Below, one piece after another: positions 34,601 through 44,269 of a DNA stretch of 64,000 nucleotides. Every line of letters begins with the position of its first letter. The first letter of the stretch is position 1. The translations under genes and the position numbers were made by a program. The notes beneath the pieces were generated by a model that saw nothing but the letters and a program-made list of their open reading frames with translations, did not search any database and was not told the origin of the DNA. Source of the stretch: Pomphorhynchus laevis (lineage: Eukaryota; Acanthocephala; Palaeacanthocephala; Echinorhynchida; Pomphorhynchidae); NCBI GenBank assembly GCA_012934845.2, contig WNNJ02000778.1, positions 30,086 to 94,085 of the forward strand, given 5' to 3'.

Positions 34601-35140
34601 TCATTACTTTTAAATATATTATATTTGCTGGAGGGTTTAAGTTTTGTTAGATAGGCTTTCATAGTTGATATGTGTATCGATTTCCGAATATTAGGTTAAT
34701 AATTTTTTCTAACACTTCTTCAATATCATCTAAATCTAAATTTGTTTAAAGAATACTAAAATCGGATAGTAGATATGCCTTCTCTTTTAACATTAGAGCC
34801 TTTAGAATCAGCGGAAGAGCTCATCTCTTTTGATAAGGATATTGCTGTTGCTAAATAACTTCGTTATGACAAGTCTTCTGAAGTAGACGAGATTCGATCT
34901 GAAGCTTTATAGTCTCTCGACGTTGTAGGCATGAAGTGTCTAGCACGGATCTTTAAAGTTGCATTGAAGTAATAGCAGGTTCTTAGTGAGTGGCGAACTG
35001 GAGTGTTAGTGACAATCTTTAATAAAGGTAACCGAAGAGTGCGTTATAATTATCGGGACATCACTACTCTTAGCCAAACTGGTAAGCTATTTGCTAGGAT
35101 TCTTGACTTAAGGATACGGCTTATAGTTGAGGGATAGTTG
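31659..35140. repeat. Segmental duplication, copy 2
   Basis: It matches 12550-15655 in direct orientation. The opening (31659-32110) and the block from about 33660 to 35140 are nearly identical to copy 1. The middle differs by insertions of AT-rich DNA, including ATTATATA runs at 32938-33000. Unlike copy 1 it continues into the rest of an RTE-like LINE, so it shows the state before the family 1 LINE cut copy 1. Confidence 0.9.
32540..34620 (-). pseudogene. Tandem fragments of a Penelope-like RT, copy 2
   Basis: These are the same minus-strand pieces as in copy 1 (13430-15130): PMGGN, RYIDDI, YPG and YNTLNNEILRI in tandem units of about 610 bases. The repeated anchor CTGTTTAATTCCACTTT is at about 33416 and 34024, and an older partial unit lies at 32540-32830. 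The frames at 34286-34014 match the copy 1 frames residue for residue. All are broken. Confidence 0.6.
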
Positions 35141-36340
35141 CAAGAGACACAATGCGGCTTTCGTCCAGGTCGTGGAACTACGAATCAGCTCTTTACTCTC
35201 TCTCAACCATCATGGAACGGTCTTGGTAGTTCGTTCAACCGGTTTACATTGCATTGTAGATTTGAAGAAGGCGTTTGACCGAGTTCCTCGATATAGGTTG
35301 TGGGAAGGATTAAGTGAGTATGTAGTACCACAATATCTTCGGGCAGCTGTGGCTTCTCAGTGTTTGTATTTTAGGTAGGAAGTCTAAATCATTTTCAGTA
35401 GGCGTCTGTATTCGTCAGCGTTGTCCTTTGTCTCCACTTTTGTTCCTTGTTTACATGGACAAAATTACGAGACGGGCAGCTCTGTCGGATGTCAGTCTTC
35501 AGTTCGGTTCCATCATTATAACATCTCTGGTTTTGCAGATGATGTTGTCTTGTTGGCTTCTTGTCTTGAGGATTAACAATGCCTTCTAGATCTATTTACG
35601 ATTGAATGCCAAGCAGCAGGGATGTGGGGTAGTACACCCAAGACTATCTCTATGTGATCGTTTCGGATTAAAGTGCCAATGTCAATCCGAATTGGGGAAA
35701 GATTCTTAATAGTGTGGATGATTTCAAGTTACTTGGGGTATTATTCTCGAGAGACGACAAAACATAAGGGAGATTGATTAGCGGATCTGTTTAGCTAACG
35801 CAGCAATGAATTCTCTTTACAGGGCTGTCGTGGTGAAGCGGGAGTTGAGTCTTCATGCGAAGCTTTCGGTTTACCACGCAATCTTTGTTCATATCTTAAC
35901 CTATGATCATGAGCTTTGGGTAATGATGGAAAGGATAAGATCTCGGATACAGGCGACAGAAAGAAGTTCCTTCGAGGTGTGACCGGTCTTAGCCTTAGAG
36001 ATAAGATTATAAATTCGGTCATCCGGGATAGACTCGGAGTAAAGTCGCTGCTTCTCAACATAGGAGAACGTCAGCTGAGGTGTCTTGGACACGTTCTGAG
36101 GATGTCTAGGGATCTCCTTCCTAAGCAAGATTTCCAGACCGGACTCTTTGGAAAGAGACCTTGAGGTAGACCTCGGTACCGGTGGAGAGATCAAATCTCG
36201 AAACTTCCGAAGATCGACTTGGGTTATCTAAAAGAGAACTCTGATATGTCGCCAAGAATCGCGATGTCTGGGGTAGTTTAATTCGTACACTGCCTCCACG
36301 TCGCGACACCCGGACCAGTTGTTATCAATTAAAATCTTGT
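34770..36340 (+). pseudogene. RTE-like LINE, RT to 3' end, broken
   Basis: The plus strand follows one RT from motif 1 to the end. Legible parts include SLDVVGMKCLARIFKVA, SNQ.GK-like LTIFNKGN, QCGFRPGRGTTNQLFTLS, IVDLKKAFDRVPRYRLWEG (catalytic Asp), SLVFADDVVLLAS, then LTYDHELWVM, TGLSLRDKIINSVIRDRLGV, and RQLRCLGHVLRMSRD with a GRPRYRWRDQ end. This motif chain is characteristic of RTE-like LINEs widespread in animals. Numerous stops and frame changes break it. It starts within segmental-duplication copy 2 and extends past it. The endonuclease is not seen. Confidence 0.75.
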
Positions 36341-36948
36341 GTGTTATTATTTTCTATTTATTCTTGCCAAGAAATCGTTGTTATTGTTGTTGAGTACTAG
36401 AATCGTAAGTATTTATATTTTGAAAATTTATTTCATTTGTGTGTTCAATTTTTTTCGTGTGATTTATACTGAATTAGTATTTTATTAGTTTTTTAATTTT
36501 GTAAACACATATTTTCTGAACATTCTTTGCAGACTGTCCTTTAAAAACAGAATAGATTTAATTTATAAACGTAAGTTATAAATCAATTCAGCTAACTGAG
36601 TATATGTATTTTATACTATTTATAAATTTAAAATAATGGTATATAAAAATAAAATAATTAAATCATAAATAATTAATAAGTAATAAATAATAAATATAAA
36701 GTAATTATTATATAAGATTTTATATAATTTATATCAAGTTAAAATTAAAATTTGAAATTTTAAATAAAGTTCAAAATTATTTAGATAAATTATATTATTA
36801 TTTTATTATATGTTTCAGTGTATCATTTTTTACAAATCATTTAAAATACTTAAATCCGAGAGATATTTATGATCAAGCTTTGAGAAATTTTTATACTATC
36901 ACACTATTTCTAGGGTATTTTGACCGTTAACGATAACATAAAAACCAG
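36341..36948. other. AT-rich stretch, nothing recognised
   Basis: AT-rich DNA with (TAATAAATAA)-like runs near 36670-36710. No gene or structured repeat is supported. Confidence 0.4.
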
Positions 36949-37266
36949 TTATGTAACGGTTTTATTTATATATGCAATTATGTGCTCTTGAATTCTTGCT
37001 TCATTATATATCCAAAGTTTTCCAGTATTTGTAAAATTTGGTGCATTAAGTATAAAACAACATTTTGCCACTGAAAACGTCTTTGACGAATTATATTTAA
37101 GAAGCGATTTCTGTGAAATTCTACTGAACGATGTTCTAATCTGAACATGGTGAAATTCATAAAAATAGATGATTGTATAGTAACCAGAGTTAAATATTAA
37201 GCATATCCTTTCATAGTTGCCTATCAAATATGATTTTAGATAAAATCCTGAAACGTTAAATTCCAC
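36949..37266 (-). CDS. Unrecognised small open frame
   Basis: A 105-codon frame on the minus strand, with a start MEFNVSGFYLKSYLIGNYER and a middle SVAKCCFILNAPNFTNTGKL. I do not recognise the family. It is not obviously low-complexity, but it is flanked by AT-rich DNA and has no neighbour that would explain it. It could be a fragment of an old element or chance. Confidence 0.15.
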   Translation of the reverse strand: MEFNVSGFYLKSYLIGNYERICLIFNSGYYTIIYFYEFHHVQIRTSFSRISQKSLLKYNSSKTFSVAKCCFILNAPNFTNTGKLWIYNEARIQEHIIAYINKTVT

Positions 37267-37565
37267 ATTTTTTAGAATTTTAAATCAGATTTACAATTCA
37301 TAATCTATGATCTATTTTGAAACTTTTAATTTAAAATCTATGATTTTATACTGTAATTAATTATAGTGGGTGATCTGCAATAAACAAGCAAATATAGTAA
37401 ATCACTTACTGTTCGTCTGTAGTAAGAGATGGATGTAATCATCGCTGTTAAGGTTGGAGTTGCAGTAGTCGTGGTTGGGTTCCCAGTTAGTCGTTCTCGT
37501 GTTTTTCAATTGCAGCTGTCGTGGTTGGTGATTATACTTTACTAGATATGTTGACGTCGTTGTAT
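37267..37565. other. Spacer before family 2 LINE
   Basis: AT-rich, then a GT-rich part (37430-37540) with repeated GTCGTGGTTGG words that vaguely recall the first bases of the window. It may be the true 5' end of the family 2 LINE. Confidence 0.3.
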
Positions 37566-38194
37566 ATTCAGATGTCCCAAACTAACCCCGACAACTACGG
37601 ATAATCCATCAGACATTAGATCAAGACAGTAAATTCCGCAATAAGTAGGTTGCCAGCCTTGTTTTGAAATACCAGTGGCAACTTAACTTACAAATTAGAT
37701 TGGGTTTAGCCTGTGTAAATAATTCTAACGGATTTATCCATATTCTATGTTAAGTGAGATAACTTAAGATGCTTTTCAGTGCTATTCTCGAGCATTTTGA
37801 AGGTATTTATAAAAAACTACTCCAACTAAGAAGGTTAAGCCAGTCAAACTCGGGCTTGTCTTAAAAACGGCTAATCCAGTCAAACTAGGGCGTGTCTTAT
37901 TGTCTATACTTCCATAGTTAAAAAGTTTTATTTTATCTATAAAAAATAATTTCTGTGAAAAAAAATAATTTCAACGATTTGTCACAAAAACAAGGCCCTC
38001 AGAATGAGGACAATAATATGGACTATTGTTCCGTAGTATCGACTGATTCTGAGGGTCTTTCGATTAAAGCGCCAGGGACTGCTATAAAGATGCTGACGTT
38101 ACCTGAATCACTTTAGGTGGCGTCGAGTCGGAGGGGCAGTTCCTAGCACAAAGCTTCGAATGCAAAAAAAAACGAAGAATTGAGTATTCTTCGC

Positions 38195-39279
38195 TTGAAG
38201 ACATCTGCCTGATTAGTTGGAATATAGGTTCTGTTAAGAACCTGATACAGTATTTCAGTCTCATACCGGCAGATGTGCTTCTCTTGCAGGAAGCAAGATC
38301 ACCCGATCAATTGAGGATATTTAGCAGCAAGATCGACGACTGCGACACATTTGTGTCAGCAGAAGGTCTCAGGATGGAACTCTTCCTAGTGTCGGTGGTA
38401 AAGAAGCGTTTTTGCGCATCTTTACTATCGCATGGCACTAGCGAAGTAGGTTCATTCCAGCTCCTCCGGTTTTTCATCACTAGACGCCCAGTTTATGTAG
38501 CAAATTGTTACATCAAGCCGGGGGCCTGGAGTTTGAAAAAGGGGAGGAGATAGATTCGATCAATGCTGTTGAAGATCTTCAATTTGGGTGGTCAATTTTT
38601 AATTGGAGATTTCAACGACGACGGTGGGTCTCGGGTGGGCAGCATGATCGCTCCAGCATGGGAGGTCATATGTCCCCCGGAAGGGACATTTATCCGTCGT
38701 CGCAATGGATATTGCTCCACGTTAGATTTTGCTATGCAAAACAAAAATACAAATTTTACAATTAAATGGCAGCAGAATTTGCTGCCAGATACTTTTAATG
38801 ATGGGCATAAGCTTGTATATTGGTCGTGGAAGGAGGAACTAGTTTTCAAGATAAGATTCCAACCGACACGGGCCGGTATACAAGCTTTTAATAGATCAAT
38901 AGGGGAAGTAATGATAAATTTAAATAATAAAAATATGTTTTGTACTATTTTAAAAAATACTTTTAATGAAATAATAAATTTTAGTATTTGCAATAATAAT
39001 TTTATAATAAATAATAATTTTAATTTTTTCGATTGTTTGAATATTTTAGATGAGACGTTTTTGACAAATTTTACAAATAAATTAAAAGAATCAAATTCTC
39101 TATTAATTTTAAATAATGCAATTTTTAGTAATGCAAATAAATTTTTAACTATTAAACGACCGCCCAACATCAAGTACACTCATAAAGCTCTTCATTTGAA
39201 ACGTATTCTCTTGGGGTTTACGAACGGATGCGAATCCTTCGTCTCAGAGAATCGCTCAAATGGCTCTGCTCAAGAATGA
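38195..39279 (+). pseudogene. Endonuclease part of family 2 LINE ORF2
   Basis: The frame reads ICLISWNIGSVKNLIQYF (catalytic Asn region), DVLLLQEARSPD (Glu), YIKPGAW-like NCYIKPGAW, then LIGDFNDDGGSR (GDFN), CSTLDFAMQN (S..DF), and a region where SDH would be expected but DGHKLVYW is found. This is an APE-type endonuclease that nicks target DNA. A single TAG at 38551 interrupts the frame between the IKPGAW and GDFN parts. The following linker (about 38900-39150) is unusually rich in Asn, Phe and Ile, reflecting very AT-rich DNA. The frame is lost at about 39280. Confidence 0.75.
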
Positions 39280-40688
39280 TATTCAAGAGTTGGAGCAGAG
39301 GGTAGACGCTAAAAAGTTGCTGTCTTACAAGAATTTTTCAAAGGAATGGTGGCAAACCATTAGGCGAACCACCTTCCATTCTTGGAGGGCAGCGGCTTCT
39401 AAGTGGATATCCTCTAAGGGTTTTGGGAATGTACTTCATAAAATGAAAATGAAACACCTAGCCAATGCTGAAGGATGGACAGTAAGGAAAATGATGAAGA
39501 TCCGTATGGAACTCTTGTTTTCGACCATCGACAATTCGCAAGAGGACATCACTATCGAGGACATTTTGAGTGAGTGGCCAGTCGTGCCAAAGACTTCGTC
39601 TAACCGGGTCTTCGGCATGTGCTGCTGCGACCAAATTGATCGTCGATAGGGTTCGGACGGATATTGCTGCCAAGATGCTAGGAGTACCTTTAGCATCTTG
39701 GTGTGATATTGCGGTCGGAAAAGTGGTGTTCCTTGCGAAGGGAAGATGGGTGTCGAATGCTAAAGGCACAAGACCCATAACAATATCTAATAATATTGTT
39801 ATGGTATATGAGAGAGCTCTTGCTAGAATCCTTTCTCGATTCTACGAAGATCGTGATATGTTGGGAGACCACATTCACGGATTTCGTAGAGGAAGGGGAA
39901 CTGTTAAGGCAGTAAGGTCCATGCAGAGTTTTCTCACCAGCGATAGACGACCTGCAGTCCTCTATTTGCTGGATGTGTCAGCGGCCTTCGACAACTTGGG
40001 GCATGATGCAATAGTTACAACGTTAAACAGTGATGGTATACCGAGTAATTTGTTGCATCGTGTCCTGGGTATATTGAAAGCAAGAACTTTCTACTTGGAT
40101 GATGACGGGGGTAAGTACTATCATCTCAACAAAGGACTTCCCCAGGGCACACCTCTGTCTACTATCATTTATATGATAGTGACGAGTGGAGTTCTGAAGG
40201 GTCTTTTGGATAGAAACACCCACGCCATCATTTATGCGGACGACATCTCGATCGCATTTAAGAGAAATACTATGTCGGATGCAAGGTTTGAAGGGCTAAT
40301 GAAGTCTGTAATGGACATTGTTGCTCATCGCTTAGCGAAGTTTGGCTTGTCTTTAAACCCAACGAAGAGCAATTTTGTTCATTACAGATTTCGGCGTCCT
40401 GGAAAGCACACTCGTCTCCTCGATTCTCTTTCAGGGAATCGAAAGCGTCGGGTGCGCATTCTGGGATCCGTTTTCGAACAACGTTTGCATCCTAGGTCAG
40501 ATATGGCTAGGTGTTTCAAATTAGTTAGAAAAGGGCTACGTATGTTTGAAATAGCGAGACGATTAAATGCCGGTTTGGGTAGATGTATAATTGTGCTCAA
40601 TGCGTTTGTATTGAGCGGATTGTACTTCTACTCAAACAATCGCCCTCCAGAACAACGATATCTATTTTTAAAACGATTATTAATTTAA
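39260..40688 (+). pseudogene. Linker and RT part of family 2 LINE ORF2
   Basis: The linker (39260-39649) and RT (39570-40688) lie in two overlapping frames, so at least one frameshift separates them. The RT frame has 372 codons: GTRPITISNNIVMVYERAL, DHIHGFRRGRGTVKAVR, LLDVSAAFDNLGH (motif A), KGLPQGTPLSTIIY (B), IIYADDISIAFK (C), FGLSLNPTKS and VRILGS, ending SNNRPPEQRYLFLKRLL. All RT catalytic residues are present. The tail matches RGRPPEQRLRFLKLL of family 1. There is no RNase H. Confidence 0.82.
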
Positions 40689-41282
40689 ATAAATAAATTT
40701 TTTATGAATGAAATTGAAATTTAACATAAATTAATTAAAAAATATGTTTTATTTTACAATTCAAAGATCAAATGTTTTGAATAATTTTTTGTTTATCTTG
40801 TTTGAAATTTGTTTGATTATTTTTCTAAAATTGGATGTATATATTAATTTTATATTGCGCTTGCCTTCAAGTCAGAAAAATTAGAGAAATTAAGAAAAGT
40901 ATAATTAAATGTATTATATCTTTATTTTTTGTCATTGTTCAAATAATTTTAAGATAATGTTACAAACTATTTTTTATTTTATTGGTAATATCAATTTTAT
41001 CCAAATTTTGATTTTTATGATGATTTTGAATTTTTATTTTTTAGAATTGAATTTTAGCAGTTTATCATTTTGAATTTTTGTTTAAAATTCTTATCCTCGA
41101 CATCCAACCAAAGAAATCTCAATCGAAACCTGCAAAAAGAAAGAAAAAAGAAAAAAGAAAGGAAACTTGATTGGGGCTCCATACTTGGCTGGGGTCGAAA
41201 AAGTCAGGAAAAAAAAACAAAAATATATGAATTTTGTGTGTTTTACTTTAATAAATCATTATTATTTTTTATTATTTTTTAT

Positions 41283-41690
41283 TCAGATGTCCCAAACTAA
41301 CCCCAACAACTACGGATAATCCATCAGACATTAGATCAAGACAGTAAATTCCGCAATAAGTAGGATATCAGCCTTGCTTTGAAATACCAGTGGCAATTTA
41401 ACTTGCAAATTAGACCGGGTTTAGCCTGTGTAAATAATTCTAACGAATTTATACATATTATATGTTAAGTGAGATAACTTAAGATGCTTTTCAGTGCTAT
41501 TCTCGAGCATTTTGAAGGTATTTTGAAGGTATTTGAAGGTATTTCCGCAGACAACAGTGCGCGCTTGATGAGGTCATTGATTGCGCTGTGGCGTGACTGT
41601 ATACCTACGAACTTGCGGTAAAAATTATTTAATCACTTATTTTGTATGCAACTTCACCCATCAGCAAAAATTGAATATATCGCGGCCTTC

Positions 41691-41743
<53 letters not shown>

Positions 41744-41955
41744 AATTTGTAATTATGAAAAAAAATTCAAAATTTTCTTATGTATAAAAATAAGTTATTT
41801 GCATGTGATAAAATATTTTTCTTATAAGTAAATTAAACAATTTAATCATTAGTTTAGGATGTACATTCTTCCATATTGAAAATTGAATATATATTGTCTC
41901 CGAAAATATATATGAATTTTGTGTTTTTTACTTTAATAAATCATTAATTTTTTTT
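41283..41955 (+). mobile_element. Internally deleted family 2 LINE copy
   Basis: The 5' part (41283-41520) repeats 37567-37808 with few differences. The 3' part (about 41900-41945, AATATATATGAATTTTGTGT) repeats the 3' tail at 41222-41266. Everything between is lost or replaced by about 370 bases that include a (TA)n tract and repeated TTTGAAGGTAT. The two copies therefore stand head to tail. Confidence 0.7.
41692..41737. repeat. (TA)n microsatellite
   Basis: About 45 bases of pure TA dinucleotide within the deleted LINE copy. The adjacent (Tyr-Ile)n peptide is an artefact of it. Confidence 0.95.
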
Positions 41956-42159
41956 ATTTTATAAATAGTTTTTAGAATGATAAATCGAAATAATAATGAA
42001 AATAAATAAATTATATTTTTTATAATTAAATTGATGCGAATGGAACTAATGTAGACTAAGATTTACGCCACACTTAAGAATAGATTCACTCAGAATCTTT
42101 CACATATCCAATTGATATCATATAAATACAGCGTTCCAACCGCATGCGGCTGCGTGCGC

Positions 42160-42445
42160 TAGGGATAAGCTCGATTCGTGACAGATTTGTCTTACTAGAC
42201 TTGTCTTGCCTTTGGGCGATTGTTAACAAACTTGATGTCTTCCCTCACTAAAATCCTTGGATTGAGAAGTAGGACATTACGCGGTCACTCGAAATCGCTG
42301 TATAAGAGGCACCATTCTCAATTGCCTGCCAATTTTCGACTATCACATCGCGCGCTCAACTTGTGGAATGTGTTGCCTGAGGAAATAATCGTTGCTTCAT
42401 CGATGAAGCACTTCGAGCGACTGTGCCTAGCATGAATGGAGAATC
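42160..42445 (+). pseudogene. 3' end of a CR1-like LINE
   Basis: The plus-strand frame 42220-42435 reads RSRTLRGHSKSLYKRHHSQL, then FRLSHRALNLWNVLPEEIIV and FERLCLA. This is the C-terminal tail of CR1-like LINE proteins (RGH..KL...R..F...R..NLWN.LP). The rest of the element is absent. Confidence 0.7.
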
Positions 42446-42904
42446 GACATTCGCACTTCATCAGATATCTTAAATCCTGCTGATCTTGATTCTGACAATT
42501 TACTGAATTAACTTGTAATTTTTTTGATCAGGCCAAACAGCTTCTCAGCTAACGCCTTGTATTTAATAATAATTAGAAAAAGGGCAAAACCTAATGAAAT
42601 AGCAGTTAGCCCTGATAACCTCTAATCTTAATTCCACTACATTGTATATTATCTATTATACAGTTCATAAAAATTTTGCGTTTGTAACATTTTACAATAT
42701 AAATATTTGTTCGTGAAATACCAATGTCACAGTCTCTCGGAAAATATCAGCTAAAAATTCTTTATTTTTAAGGAATAGGGTGATTGTTGTCATATAATGA
42801 TTGAATAGGATGATTCAAAAGGATTATTGAATAGGATGATTGTTGTCATAGGATGATTGAATAGGATGATTGTTGTCATATTATCTTCAGCTATTGTCTT
42901 TATG
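42446..42904. other. Spacer with short tandem repeats
   Basis: No gene is seen. At 42781-42885 the phrases GATTGTTGTCATA and GATTGAATAGGAT are repeated three to five times in varying order, a small irregular tandem repeat. Confidence 0.55.
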
Positions 42905-43415
42905 GTCGAAACGAATGCGTCTAACGTCGAAACGGATGCGTCTTACTGTTATCGTTGCCGTTTTATCACAAGAAGATCACCCTATAGCCTTTTTCTCTAA
43001 AACTCTTCAGCGTCAGATATTTTATATTCCTTAATTGAAAAATAAGCATTATCAATTGTGGAGCCCCTGAAGTCGTGGCATCACTACCTTTGGGTAGAAA
43101 TTTTCGTACTGCTCAGAGAATTATTTCTTTTATTTTTTAAGAAAATTCACCGTACTCAGATCAAAAATTAAAAGTTAACTCGGTGGAATATAGAATTTGC
43201 TGTGTTCTCATTCGTTTTATCTTATAGTCGTGGATAGCACTGCCGATGTATTGTCGAGAATAACTTGCTCAACCTGAACATATAATGACCTAGATTGGTT
43301 AATAGAGATTCATCGTACATGTTGTCATCCAGATGTCATACGCTTGTATCATTTTGTGCGACTAAGGAATTTGCATTTTTCATTTACCTATGTTAGCCAA
43401 GTAATCTCAGATTGA
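42905..43415 (+). mobile_element. Old gypsy-like LTR element fragment
   Basis: Scattered readable motifs in gypsy order identify a fossil piece of pol: a TDAS-type RNase H start, PYSLFL/FFSKTLQR, WHHYLWV, then ADVLSRI, then CCHPDVIRLYHFVRLRNL, the zinc part of an integrase. No LTRs are seen. It is heavily broken and clearly older than elements A and B. Confidence 0.6.
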
Positions 43416-43639
43416 CTAAATAAATATATTGCCATTCAATTCAGCTTGGCTCAATGTACCCAATGTCTCGACTAATGGTTTATCCGCACCTGCTGGAGCT
43501 GAATAAATTTTTGATGACAAAAACAGAAAACTCATAGCTGAATTCCTGCTTCGGGAAAATTACCGGTGTTGGAAAGATACCGGCCAGGGTAAGATTATTA
43601 TTCTCCCCAAATCAAATATTATAATCTGGTCAAAGGGCA
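43416..43639. other. Possible LINE RT scrap
   Basis: Disjointed words such as NGLSAPAGAE and RKLIAEFL suggest the RT start of a LINE, but nothing can be followed for more than 15 codons. Confidence 0.25.
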
Positions 43640-44155
43640 TTCACCTGATCACGATCTCTAAAGGTGATTTATGAAAAGGCTATCGCCCACAAAATCTCAG
43701 AATTTATAAGGAATAAAAATTTATCTTTGGTTTCCAAAGATAAAAAGTTAAAGCATAGCAGTACGATCCTGGACGTAAACATATTTTTACTTTTTGCTCA
43801 GTCGAACATCAATAGAGCCTCACTATCTTCCTTCGCGTACAATGAAACTCGCAACCGTTCAAAATACGAAGAACCAGTAACTCTCATTAAACATGGAATT
43901 CTCGTCCCATCTATTTTCTCTACTTCCGGTGGAATCGGCAAAGCGGCTATGCAACTCCTCCGGCTTGTCGCGGTCAAACAGACTCAGCATAATCGTCAGC
44001 CTTATTCAGACAATCTCAGCCATTTGAATAGGCGAATTGGCTTCGCCATAGCACGTGCTGCATCAGCATGCATGAGGAGTCCCAGGAGTGTGAAAAACAA
44101 GATGGTGTCTGACGATAATAGCGTTCACTTGGCAATGGAACGTGGCTGAATTGAT
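43640..44155 (+). pseudogene. REL-type LINE C-terminal fragment
   Basis: The frame 43664-44149 starts with an RT-like scrap (VIYEKAIAHKISEFIRN). From about 43772 it reads LDVNIFLLFAQSNINRAS, FAYNETRNRSKYEEPV, VPSIFSTSGGIGKAA and RIGFAIARAASACMRSPRS. This second part lines up with residues 896 to the end of the intact REL-type ORF (FLDICIFNSFAPS...YHEERKNGKYKERI...STTGG). The middle of the protein, including the zinc motif, is missing, so the copy carries an internal deletion although the frame stays open across the join. Confidence 0.7.
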
Positions 44156-44269
44156 GACTAAAATATCCATGGGCCCATTTGCGGGAACCCATATTTGTAT
44201 ATATTTTTTTGTAAAAATACTAGTTACATTATACAAGACAAAGCCGTTATGGCTGTTCAGTCTGGTCAC

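Larger units (their letters stand above)
37566..41282 (+). mobile_element. Family 2 LINE (APE endonuclease + RT), broken
   Basis: The element starts at or before CAGATGTCCCAAACTAACCC (37569) and ends in a T/A-rich tail before the same phrase recurs at 41285. It has a short leader, an N-terminal ORF2 part (about 38010-38100, VVSTDSEGLSIKAPGTA), an APE-type endonuclease and an RT in three different frames. The protein plan and the NRPPEQR tail are shared with family 1, so the two families are relatives. ORF1 is not seen. Confidence 0.8.
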
